The position numbers and the translations under genes were made by a program. The notes under the pieces are model-generated. The model was not told the origin of the DNA, ran no database searches, and saw only the letters and a program-made list of their open reading frames with translations. A DNA stretch of 64,000 nucleotides from Streptomyces sp. L2 (GTDB lineage Bacteria; Actinomycetota; Actinomycetes; Streptomycetales; Streptomycetaceae): the NCBI RefSeq assembly GCF_004124325.1, contig NZ_QBDT01000001.1, forward strand, positions 5,208,001-5,272,000, in the 5' to 3' direction. Below are positions 37,500-45,374 of the stretch, piece by piece; positions within the stretch are counted from its first letter, which is position 1, and every line of letters starts with the position of its first letter.

Positions 37500-38015
37500 A
37501 TGGTCGTCGGTGTCGGTGGCGTGCCGGTGGGTGCCCAGCAACGGGGCGGAGCCAGGGCGGGGAAGCCCTCGCGCAGAGACGCGGCACGGGGGCTGTTCGC
37601 CTCGCTCGCCGCCCTGGCACTGGCCCCGGTCGTCGCCGCCTCCCGCCCCGCACCCCCACCGGGCGGCCTCCCCGGCGGCTCCTTCGAGGAGACGTACCGG
37701 GGCCGCCGCATCCGGGGCGTGCCCGTCCCGGCGGCCGGAGGGCCGGCGGCGGGAGGGCCGGCGGCGGGAGGGCTCGCGGCGGACGCCGACTGGCAGGTCA
37801 CCGTCGACGACCGCCCCCTGCACCTGATGCGGCGCGCCGACGGCAGCTGGCTCAGCATGATCGACCACTACAGCTCGTACCCCACCCCGCTGGCGGCGAC
37901 CCGCGCGGCCGTCGACGAACTGCGCGGCCGGCGGCTGCGGGACCTCGCGCCCGGCCCCAGCGGCGGAGCGCCGGGCCGCATGCACATGGGGGGTGACCAT
38001 GGCGTACGTGCGTAA
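37500..38015 (+). CDS. melC1: Tyrosinase co-factor (copper-transfer caddie) MelC1
   Basis: 171 aa. AGGAG precedes the ATG. A twin-arginine motif (SRRDAARGLFASLAALALAP, about residues 25-44) indicates Tat export. The mature part has ETYRGRRIRGVPVP, then WQVTVDDRPLHLMRRADGSW and YSSYPTPLAATRAAVDEL, the conserved MelC1 core that docks on apo-tyrosinase and delivers copper. Between them is PAAGGPAAGGPAAGG, a short tandem repeat. HMGGDH near the end may bind copper. It overlaps melC2 by 17 bp. Confidence 0.92.
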   Translation: MVVGVGGVPVGAQQRGGARAGKPSRRDAARGLFASLAALALAPVVAASRPAPPPGGLPGGSFEETYRGRRIRGVPVPAAGGPAAGGPAAGGLAADADWQVTVDDRPLHLMRRADGSWLSMIDHYSSYPTPLAATRAAVDELRGRRLRDLAPGPSGGAPGRMHMGGDHGVRA

Positions 38016-38865
38016 GAACGTCCGCAACCTCACCGGCGGCGAACGCCGGCGCTTCGTCAACGCGCTGCTGGAACTCAAGAAGCGCGGGCGGTACGACGAG
38101 TTCGTGCGGACGCACATCGACTACTACACCGCCGACGGCGAGACCGGACTGCGCGCCGCCCACATGGCGCCCTCCTTCCTGCCCTGGCACCGCAAGTTCC
38201 TGCTGGACCTGGAGCAGGCCCTGCGCGGTGTCGACGACTCGGTGACCGTGCCGTACTGGGACTGGACCCGGGACCGCACGACGACATCCGTGCCCTGGAC
38301 GAACGACCTGCTCGGCGGCACCGGGCGGCGCTCGGACCGGCAGGTGATGAGCGGCCCGTTCGCCTACTCGGCGGGCCACTGGCCCATCAAGGTGGGCCTC
38401 ACCGACGGCACGTTCCTCACCCGGGACCTGGGCCGCGCCGCCGCCCCCCTCCAACTGCCCACCCGGCGCGAACTGCAGAAGGCGCTCGACCAGAGCGCCT
38501 ACGACGTCTCGCCCTGGGACTCCACCGTCACCCGCGGCTTCCGCAACACGCTGGAGGGCTGGGGGACCGGCCACGGCAGCGCCTCGTGGCGCAACCACAA
38601 CCTCGTGCACCGCTGGGTGGGCGGCGCCATGGTGAGCGGCGCCTCCGTCAACGACCCCGCCTTCTGGCTGCACCACGCCTTCGTCGACCTGCAGTGGCAG
38701 CGCTGGCAGCACGCGCACCGCGAGCATCGCTACCTGCCGGCCGAACCGCCCGGCGTCCACGACAAGCAGCACGGCCGGGTCGTCGCCCGGCACGAGAAGC
38801 TCCCGCCGTGGAACATCACCCCGGACGAACTGGAGGACCTGAGCCGGATCTACCGCTACGCGTGA
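37999..38865 (+). CDS. melC2: Tyrosinase (monophenol oxidase)
   Basis: 288 aa from ATG 37999 (GGGGGG five bases upstream; the in-frame GTG at 37993 is inside that site). Binuclear copper protein that oxidises tyrosine to dopaquinone for melanin. CuA ligands are His39 (RTHIDYY), His55 (AAHMAPSF) and His64 (LPWHRKF). CuB ligands are His200 and His204 (RNHNLVHRW) and His226 (FWLHHAFVD). There is no signal peptide, as expected, since MelC2 is exported with MelC1. Compared with the usual 272-274 aa there are about 15 extra residues near LGGTGRRSDRQ and RDLGRAAAPLQ. Confidence 0.95.
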   Translation: MAYVRKNVRNLTGGERRRFVNALLELKKRGRYDEFVRTHIDYYTADGETGLRAAHMAPSFLPWHRKFLLDLEQALRGVDDSVTVPYWDWTRDRTTTSVPWTNDLLGGTGRRSDRQVMSGPFAYSAGHWPIKVGLTDGTFLTRDLGRAAAPLQLPTRRELQKALDQSAYDVSPWDSTVTRGFRNTLEGWGTGHGSASWRNHNLVHRWVGGAMVSGASVNDPAFWLHHAFVDLQWQRWQHAHREHRYLPAEPPGVHDKQHGRVVARHEKLPPWNITPDELEDLSRIYRYA

Positions 38866-38890
38866 ACCGCCCGTCCCGGGCGACGCGAGA

Positions 38891-38916
38891 GCCCCGGCAC
38901 CTTCAGGTGCCGGGGC
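38891..38916. terminator. Bidirectional hairpin between melC2 and chaplin
   Basis: Perfect 11-bp stem GCCCCGGCACC / GGTGCCGGGGC with loop TTCA, between two convergent genes. No T-tract. Confidence 0.75.
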
Positions 38917-38929
38917 CCTCGCGACAGGG

Positions 38930-39238
38930 TCAGTTGCCGTAACCGCCGGGGGCGCCGGGGGTGCCGGGCATGCCGGGCATGCCGCCCTCGTCGTCGCCGC
39001 TGACGTTGGCGCAGATGTTGCCGAACGCCGGGTTCAGCGCACCGATGACGTCCACGGTGTTACCGCAGACGTTGACCGGGACGTGCACCGGAACCTGGAC
39101 CAGGTTGCCGGACGCGACACCGGGCGAGCCGGCGGCCAGGCCGTGGGCGCCCGCGTCGGCCATCGCCAGACCGGCCCCGCTGATCACCACGGCACCGGTG
39201 CCGAGAGCAACGGCGGTTGCCTTCGCGATGCGAGACAT
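38930..39238 (-). CDS. Chaplin with collagen-like C-terminal tail
   Basis: 102 aa from ATG 39238 (GAAGGAG upstream). Signal peptide MSRIAKATAVALGTGAVVIS...AMAD, then a chaplin domain SPGVASGNLVQVPVHVPVNV, CGNTVDVIGALNPAFGNICA with both Cys. Unlike standard short chaplins it continues for about 20 residues: acidic SGDDEGG, then MPGMPGTPGAPGGYGN. There is no sortase signal. Position next to melC fits ChpG by remembered synteny. The tail is hydrophilic and flexible, and might limit or decorate fibrils. Confidence 0.92.
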   Translation of the reverse strand: MSRIAKATAVALGTGAVVISGAGLAMADAGAHGLAAGSPGVASGNLVQVPVHVPVNVCGNTVDVIGALNPAFGNICANVSGDDEGGMPGMPGTPGAPGGYGN

Positions 39239-39298
39239 CACGTTCTCCTTCAGTAGCTCGGAAAGCGCGGGGGCGAATCCAGCCACCGCACTCCCCCT

Positions 39299-39326
39299 TC
39301 AACGGCTCGGAGCGGGGGTGGTCACG
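39299..39326 (-). promoter_or_regulatory. Sigma-BldN-type promoter for tailed chaplin
   Basis: On the minus strand: CGTGAC, 16 bp, CGTTGA, 61 bp before the ATG. Close to the recalled consensus CGTAAC-N16-CGTTGA. Confidence 0.65.
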
Positions 39327-39479
39327 GGTGATCAGCCGCGCATCACCCTTTCAACGGGCCGGGGCTTCCCCCGTGCGGCGGGTACGAGCCGGGGATCCCC
39401 CGGGGGAGGGCGGGCGCTGCCGGGGTAGGCGGGGGCGCGCTGCCGGGGACCTCGGCCGGGGTGGGGCCGGGCTCGACGG

Positions 39480-39960
39480 CACCGCGGTCGCTGAGGCCGG
39501 GCCCGCTGGAGGCCACCGGGCTTGCCGGGAGGGGACAAGACACGGTCGCGCTTGCCGGCGCCGGGCTCGCTGGAGCCCGCCGCGCTTGCCAGGGCCCGGC
39601 CCGTCGGAGGCCGCCGCGCTTGCTTGAGCCCGCGGGCTTTCCGGGGTCCGGCCCGTCGCAGGCCGCCGCGCTTTCCGGGGCGGATTCGACGGGGCCTCGC
39701 TTGCTTGAGCCCGCGGGCTTTCAGGGGTCCGGCGCGTCGGAGGCCGCCGGGCTCGGCGGAGCCGCGCGTGCCAGAGCCCGCGGGCTCGCCGGGGCCCCGT
39801 TCGCCGGAGCCCGCTGCTCGCCGGGACCCCGCTCGCCGGAACCCCCTCCGCCCGGAGCCCGCCGCGCTTGCCGGGGCCGGCCCGTTTGGGGCCGCCGGGC
39901 TTGCTGGGCCGGGCTCCACTGGACGCGCTGGGCTCGCCGGCAGGTGTCGGGCTCCGCATG
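39480..39960. repeat. Degenerate GC-rich direct-repeat tract
   Basis: About 480 bp made of variants of gagcccgcgggcttt / ggcccgtcggaggccgccgcg. The best pair of copies is 39617-39669 and 39698-39750, 81 bp apart, with 5 or 6 mismatches in about 53 bp. Many open frames exist on both strands, but all encode monotonous G/A/P/R sequence and none has a ribosome site or known family. It fills most of the 830-bp gap between the tailed chaplin and the phosphatase gene. Confidence 0.7.
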
Positions 39961-40066
39961 CCCGGGGGCTCGGTATGGCGCATCCTGGGCGGGTGGAGCT
40001 GAATCGGGTGCGGTCCCGCTCGCGCGCTTCAGGACGCGTGCGCCTCCTCGGGCGAGGGGGCGCGAT

Positions 40067-42460
40067 GTGACGCGGCCCGCGGGCGCCGGCCGGGGGGTGA
40101 CGGCCTTCGACGGTGTGCCGGCGGCGCTCGTCGACGGGCGCGGCAGGATCGTCTGGTGGTCACGCTCCGCGGCGGAACTCCTGGGCTGGCCCGAGGCCGA
40201 GATCACCGGAACCCCTGCGCGGGACCTCCTGGCACCACCGGAAACCCCGGCGCCGCACCACCGCCCCCGTACGCGCCGGCTGCGGCACCGCTGCGGTGAG
40301 GTGGTCGAGGCCGACGTACGGATCGAGCGGGGGCCCGAAGGGGACAGCGCGTTCCTCGTCGCCGTACCACCGGACTCGCCGGCCCCCCTCGACGAGGACT
40401 CCGCCCTGGCACGCGCCCTCCTCGACCAGGAGCACATGGGCGCCGCGTTCCTCGACACCGGACTGCGCACAGTCCGTACCAACGGCACCTTCGAGGCTCT
40501 GTGGCCCGCCGGGACCGACTGGCTGGAGGAGCTGCGGGACGCCAGCGGGGGCGCGAGCGCGCGCTACCTCGTCCGCCGGGCCCTGGCCGGCGGCGCCCCG
40601 GTCGTCGGTGCCGAGTACCGGATCGGCCCGCCGGACTCCGAGCGGATGGTCTCCCTCACCTGCCTGCGCATCACCGATGCCCGAGGCAGGCCCTCGGGCG
40701 TCGTGGTCGTCGCCACGGAACTCACCGAGCAGTACCGCGCCCACCGCCGGCTCAGCCTGGCCTACGAGGGCGCCGTCGGCATCGGGGGCGCCCTCGACGT
40801 CGTGCACTGCGCCCGGGACCTGGCGTCCCTGCTGGTGCCCGCCCTCGGCGACTACGCCTCCGTGGACCTCAGGAAGGACGTCCTGGAGGGCTGGGAGCCG
40901 CTGGCCGGATACCACGGCCCGCAGGCGGAGCAGCTGCGCAGGGTCGCCGTACGGGCCGCCGACGGCGCGTGGCCGGCCGCGATGGTCCAGGTCGGCGAGT
41001 TCCTGCCGGAGATCCCGGACCGCCCGGAGTTCCAAGGGGTCGCCGTCGGCGAGGGGGTCGTCGTCTCCGATGCCGCGACCACCCGCCGGCTGCTCGGCGA
41101 CGACCCGCACCTGCTCGCCAAGCTGATGCCGGACGGCATGCGCTCCTCCCTGGGCTGCCCGGTCTACCGGCGCGGCCGCATCCTCGGGTACGTCCTGGTC
41201 TACCGCACCACCGACCCGGAGCCCTTCGACTCGGGCGACACCCAACTGCTCAAGGACCTGTGCGCGCGCACAGCCCTGGCCATCGACCACGCGCTGCGCT
41301 TCACCCGGGAGCACCACACCGCCGTCGTCCTCCAGCGCAGCCTGCTGCCGCCGTCGGCCGGGGAGAGCGCGGCCGCCGAGACCGACGGCACCTACCTGCC
41401 GGCGAGCGGCACGGCGAGCGTCGGCGGCGACTGGTTCGACACCTTCCCCATGTCCTCGCTGCGCCTCGCCCTGGTCGTGGGCGACGTGATCGGCCACGGT
41501 CTGCGGGCCACCGCCACCATGGCCCGCCTGCGGACCGCCGTGCAGACCCTCGCCGACCTCGACCTCGCCCCCGACGAACTCCTCACCCACCTCGACGACC
41601 TGGTCATCCGCATCGGCGCCGAGGCCGAGGAACCCGACACCGTGGGCGCCTCCTGCCTCTTCCTCGTCTACGACCCCGTCAGCAGGGTCTGCCAGATGGC
41701 GTCCGCCGGACACCCCGCGCCCGCCATCGTCCGGCCCGGCCACGACGCCGAGTTCGCCGACTTGGTGCCGGGCCCGCCCCTCGGCGTCGGCGACAACCCC
41801 TTCGAGGTGTGCAGCGTCACCCTGCCGCCGGGCAGCGTGCTCGCCCTCTACACCGACGGACTGGTCGGCCGGGGGCTGACCGAGGGACCGGAACGGCTGA
41901 GACGGAGCCTCGGCACCCTGTGCGCCGACGGCCTCGGCCTCAAGGAGATCGGCACCCGGATCATCGAGCAGCAGCCGCCCGCCCGGGAGTCCGACGACGA
42001 CATCACCCTCCTCCTCGCCCGCACCCGCGCCGTCCCCGACGAGGACACCGCCGAGTGGCGGTACACCGCCGACCCGGCGGCCGTGCACGACGCCCGCGAC
42101 GACATCCGCGCCCAACTCGGCGCCTGGGGGCTCGAAGAGCACGTGTTCGCCACCGAACTCATCGTCAGCGAACTCGTCACCAACGCCATCCGCTACGCCG
42201 GCGCACCCGTCACCCTCCGGCTGATCCGCGAGCGCGTCCTCGTCTGCGAGGTGTCCGACCCCAGCAACACCCAGCCCCGGCTGCGCCGCGCCAAAAGCAC
42301 CGACGAGGGCGGGCGCGGCCTCTTCCTGGTCGCCCAGATCGCCGACCGCTGGGGCAGCCGCTACGGCGTCCACGGCAAGACCATCTGGACCGAGCAGGCC
42401 CTCGGCGCCGGCCTCGGGCAGCCCCTCCGGCCCACCGGCACCGCCCGGAAAATCCCGTGA
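40067..42460 (+). CDS. PAS-PAS-GAF-SpoIIE phosphatase with C-terminal anti-sigma-type kinase domain
   Basis: 797 aa from the GTG at 40067 (GAGGGGG six bases upstream); the open frame extends further upstream only through the repeat tract. Domains: PAS (about 8-85, GVPAALVDGRGRIVWWSRSA), a second PAS-like sensor (about 110-220), GAF (about 240-400), PP2C/SpoIIE phosphatase (about 430-650, GGDWFDTFPMSSLRLALVVGDV with metal Asp, later DDDITLLLAR), and HATPase_c/RsbW-like (about 680-790, ELIVSELVTNAIRYAGAPV; GRGLFLVAQIADRWGSRYG). This is the OsaC-like layout of Streptomyces regulators that act on anti-anti-sigma factors. No partner genes are adjacent. Confidence 0.9.
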   Translation: MTRPAGAGRGVTAFDGVPAALVDGRGRIVWWSRSAAELLGWPEAEITGTPARDLLAPPETPAPHHRPRTRRLRHRCGEVVEADVRIERGPEGDSAFLVAVPPDSPAPLDEDSALARALLDQEHMGAAFLDTGLRTVRTNGTFEALWPAGTDWLEELRDASGGASARYLVRRALAGGAPVVGAEYRIGPPDSERMVSLTCLRITDARGRPSGVVVVATELTEQYRAHRRLSLAYEGAVGIGGALDVVHCARDLASLLVPALGDYASVDLRKDVLEGWEPLAGYHGPQAEQLRRVAVRAADGAWPAAMVQVGEFLPEIPDRPEFQGVAVGEGVVVSDAATTRRLLGDDPHLLAKLMPDGMRSSLGCPVYRRGRILGYVLVYRTTDPEPFDSGDTQLLKDLCARTALAIDHALRFTREHHTAVVLQRSLLPPSAGESAAAETDGTYLPASGTASVGGDWFDTFPMSSLRLALVVGDVIGHGLRATATMARLRTAVQTLADLDLAPDELLTHLDDLVIRIGAEAEEPDTVGASCLFLVYDPVSRVCQMASAGHPAPAIVRPGHDAEFADLVPGPPLGVGDNPFEVCSVTLPPGSVLALYTDGLVGRGLTEGPERLRRSLGTLCADGLGLKEIGTRIIEQQPPARESDDDITLLLARTRAVPDEDTAEWRYTADPAAVHDARDDIRAQLGAWGLEEHVFATELIVSELVTNAIRYAGAPVTLRLIRERVLVCEVSDPSNTQPRLRRAKSTDEGGRGLFLVAQIADRWGSRYGVHGKTIWTEQALGAGLGQPLRPTGTARKIP

Positions 42461-42494
42461 GATCTCCGGGCCCGCCGTCCTAGACTCCCGCGCC

Positions 42495-43082
42495 ATGGAC
42501 GCCGATACGGACAGGCTTACGGAAACCGGTGCCGACGTGGCCGAGCGGTCCCGGCAGGTGATCGGGCTGCTCGCCGACGAGCGCAGACTGCGCGCCCTCG
42601 CCGCGGTGGCGCTGGGCGCGGACAGCGCGGCGCGGGTCGCCCAGGCGGCCGGGCTCGGCGCGAAGGACACCGCACTGGCCCTGCTCCGGCTGCGTGAACA
42701 GGGCGCCGTGACCTGCACGGACGGCGCCGACGGCGGGCTGGCCGTCGGCTACGGCCTCTTCCGCGAGCTGGCCCGGCCGGCGCGCTCCGCCGAGGACCGG
42801 CCGGCCGACGGGACGGACGCCGTGCTGAACACCTTCGTCCGGGGCGGCCGGCTGGTCCGGCTGCCCGCGCAGTGGACCCGTAAGAAGCTGGTGCTGCGGC
42901 ACATCGCCGAGGAGACCTTCGAACCGGGCGTGGAGTACCCGGAGCGGATCGTCAACGAGCGGCTGCGCGCCTGGTGCGACGAGTCCGACGACATCGACCA
43001 TGTGACGCTCCGGCGCTATCTGGTGGACCTGCACCATCTGCACCGGAGCGAGGGCGTCTACCGGCGCCCCGAGGCCGCCTGA
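42495..43082 (+). CDS. DUF2087-domain transcriptional regulator-like protein
   Basis: 195 aa. The N-terminal half is an ArsR-like winged helix (QVIGLLADERRLRALAAVAL, VAQAAGLGAKDTALALLRLREQGAV). The C-terminal half is DUF2087 (EYPERIVNERLRAWCDESDD, HVTLRRYLVDLHHLHRSEGVYRR), with a basic patch (QWTRKKLVLRHIAE). Proteins of this pairing are presumed regulators; the function of DUF2087 is unknown to me. It follows the phosphatase gene by 34 bp and is convergent with the lectin-domain gene. Confidence 0.8.
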   Translation: MDADTDRLTETGADVAERSRQVIGLLADERRLRALAAVALGADSAARVAQAAGLGAKDTALALLRLREQGAVTCTDGADGGLAVGYGLFRELARPARSAEDRPADGTDAVLNTFVRGGRLVRLPAQWTRKKLVLRHIAEETFEPGVEYPERIVNERLRAWCDESDDIDHVTLRRYLVDLHHLHRSEGVYRRPEAA

Positions 43083-43092
43083 CCGGCCGGGG

Positions 43093-45336
43093 TCAGCCGA
43101 TCGTCCACTGCTGACGCGCGGATCCGCTGTCCGCCTCCTGGGTCACCGTGGCGGCGTCGGCCGTCGAAGCGGTGGTCAGGAGCAGTCCGCTGTGCACCGA
43201 GGCCACGGTCCAGGCGCCGTTCGGCAGGCGCTGGACCGTCCAGTGCTGGTTGCCGCCTCCGGTGCAGGTCCACTGGATGACCTTCGCCCCGGGGCTGGTG
43301 GAGCCGCCCGCCACGTCGGCGCAGAGTCCCGACTCGGTGTTCCTCAGCTCGTAGGAGCCGTCGGACTGCCGGGTGAACCGCCACCGCTGGTTGGCGCCGC
43401 CGTTCGCGGTCCAGGTGATGAGCTGGGTGCCCGCGGTGGTGCTGTGGTCCGGGTCGTCCAGTGCCTTGCCGCCCGTCACCAGGGTGTGGGTGCCGTCGAG
43501 CGACGACGGCGCGGGGCCCGTGGCGGTCAGCGTCAGGGTCTGCTCGGCCGCGGTGCGCCCGTCCCCGACGGAACTGCCGCTGGTGTCGGTCCAGAAGCGG
43601 GCCGGGGTGGTCTCGGCGAACCGGCCGGAGTCGGCGGACAGCCCGATTACCAGGCCGCTGTAGCGGTTGACGAGCCGGTAGGCGCCGGTGGCGGCGCCAC
43701 CGGCCGTGGTGCCGGGGATCACCCACCACTGCCGGCCCACACCCGGGCCGCCGGAACCGGCGGCGGTCACCGTCGGCCGGGTGCCCCAGGCGCGCTGCGC
43801 CGTACGGGTGGAGTCGACGCCGAGCAGGTCACCCGTGGCGGCGTTGGCGATGCGGTACGAGCCGTCGCCGTCGGCGCTGAAGATCCACGACTGCAGGTCC
43901 GAGCCGGAAGCGGTCGCCGACGACGTGGTCGCGGAGCTGCCGGAGACCTGGGCGAGGACCCGGTCGTCGCCGCTCGCGATCCGGTACGCCTTGCTCGTGT
44001 CGACCGGAGCGGCCGGCGCGGAGGTGCCGATGCTGACGTTCACGTACTCGCCGGAGGAGCCGCCCGAGCAGCCGAAGGAGCAGTACGAGCGGAACGACTT
44101 GCCGACGATGCCCGTGGCGGTCCTGTTCGCGCTGTCCAGGAACCAGCGGTACCAGGACGCCGTGCCGTAGCCGCTGCCCGTGTCCCCGAGCAGCTTCCAC
44201 TTCTGCGTGGCCAGGTCGTCCGTGGCGTAGAACCGCTGCGGCGCGTCGCCGCTCTGGTCCACGCCCTGCGGCTCACCGATGTACAGGCCCAGGTAGGCGT
44301 CGTAGGTGACGTCCATCACGAACAGCGGCGAGGTGGGGGGCGTGGTGCCCGCGGCGATCTGCTGGGCGGCGGTGCCGCTGTTGCCCGGGTCGTACTCCTT
44401 GTCCGTGGGCGTGTAGCCGGTGGTGTGGGTCGCGTCGACCGGCACCATGTTGCTTTCCCTGCCGCCCACTCCGGGCTGCGTCCAGGCGCCGTCGTACCAC
44501 TTCTGCCAGGTGCCCGGCGCCATCTTCCCGGAGATCGGGGCGCGGGCCACGTGCTCGTGGAACGCCTTCCAGCTGCCGCCCTTGTCCACGATCCGGGAGC
44601 CGTAGAAGGCGTAGAACCAACCGGACGCGGTGTCCACGAACAGCCGGGGGTCGCCGTCACCGTAGTCGAACGTCTGCTGCGGGAAGGCGGTCGTGTCACC
44701 GCGCTTCGTGCTGTACGGCGAGGTGATGACGTGGTTCTTGATGGTCCACGTCCTGCCCTGGTCGGTGGAGACGGCGTAGTCGATGGCGTCGAAGTGGAGG
44801 CCGTCGCCGAAGGGCTGCGGGGTGAACTCGTTGTGCACCAGCCCGTACCAGTCGCCGGTGTCCGGGTCCACCCACACGTTCGTCAGGTCGCAGTAGTTCT
44901 TCCGTGCGTAGCCCGACCCCGAGGGGGCGTACGTCGCCGTCAGGCCGGTCGGGCTGTTGTCGCACCGCCAGGTGGTGTCGTTGTTCCGGTCGCTGGGGTT
45001 GGCCGGGTTCACCGCGTCGCTGATGGCCGACGTGCGGGTGGCGTCGTCCATGGTGGTGCCGGTGAAGAACGTCCACTGCCGGCTGTCGCTCGCGCCGTAC
45101 AGGGAGTGGGCCTGCGCGAAGTGGAACGTGCCGTCCTTGTCGATGTACGGCGAGGCCGGCGTGTCGTCGGGGTGCGTCCAGGAGCCCTTCGCCCCGACGC
45201 TGACGGTGTAGGCGGGACCGGAGGCGGCGGCCGCGGGTGCGGCGGGGGCGGCCAGGGCGCTGCCGACGGTCACGGCGAGCGCCGTGGCGACGACCGCGCC
45301 GGCGAGTCTCTTCCGGTTTCTCGGGGGAGTGGACAC
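43093..45336 (-). CDS. Secreted protein with two ricin-type (CBM13) lectin domains and a beta-propeller-like catalytic region
   Basis: 747 aa from GTG 45336 (GAGGAG upstream). Signal peptide RKRLAGAVVATALAVTVGSA...AAAA. Residues about 40-420 (SPYIDKDGTFHFAQAHSLYG, FVDTASGWFYAFYGSRIVDK) look like a five-bladed propeller of the GH43/sialidase kind, without a family I can name. Two ricin-type domains follow (about 430-560 and 600-745, with QSWIFSADGDGSYRIANAAT, QRWRFTRQSDGSYELRNTES and QHWTVQRLPNGAWTVASVHS). It lies 38 bp after the GH35 gene in the LacI-controlled sugar operon, so it probably acts on the same galactose-containing polymer. Confidence 0.8.
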   Translation of the reverse strand: MSTPPRNRKRLAGAVVATALAVTVGSALAAPAAPAAAASGPAYTVSVGAKGSWTHPDDTPASPYIDKDGTFHFAQAHSLYGASDSRQWTFFTGTTMDDATRTSAISDAVNPANPSDRNNDTTWRCDNSPTGLTATYAPSGSGYARKNYCDLTNVWVDPDTGDWYGLVHNEFTPQPFGDGLHFDAIDYAVSTDQGRTWTIKNHVITSPYSTKRGDTTAFPQQTFDYGDGDPRLFVDTASGWFYAFYGSRIVDKGGSWKAFHEHVARAPISGKMAPGTWQKWYDGAWTQPGVGGRESNMVPVDATHTTGYTPTDKEYDPGNSGTAAQQIAAGTTPPTSPLFVMDVTYDAYLGLYIGEPQGVDQSGDAPQRFYATDDLATQKWKLLGDTGSGYGTASWYRWFLDSANRTATGIVGKSFRSYCSFGCSGGSSGEYVNVSIGTSAPAAPVDTSKAYRIASGDDRVLAQVSGSSATTSSATASGSDLQSWIFSADGDGSYRIANAATGDLLGVDSTRTAQRAWGTRPTVTAAGSGGPGVGRQWWVIPGTTAGGAATGAYRLVNRYSGLVIGLSADSGRFAETTPARFWTDTSGSSVGDGRTAAEQTLTLTATGPAPSSLDGTHTLVTGGKALDDPDHSTTAGTQLITWTANGGANQRWRFTRQSDGSYELRNTESGLCADVAGGSTSPGAKVIQWTCTGGGNQHWTVQRLPNGAWTVASVHSGLLLTTASTADAATVTQEADSGSARQQWTIG

Positions 45337-45374
45337 AGGTGCTCCTCTTCTGTTTCCAGGTGGGGTTCGGGTGG

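Noticed and set aside
37993..38001. GTG at 37993 as melC2 start
   Set aside because: It lies inside the GGGGGG ribosome site; the ATG at 37999 has proper spacing.
39332..39983. Arg/Pro/Ala-rich frames on both strands between the chaplin and phosphatase genes
   Set aside because: They follow the degenerate repeat tract; open frames are expected by chance at this GC content.
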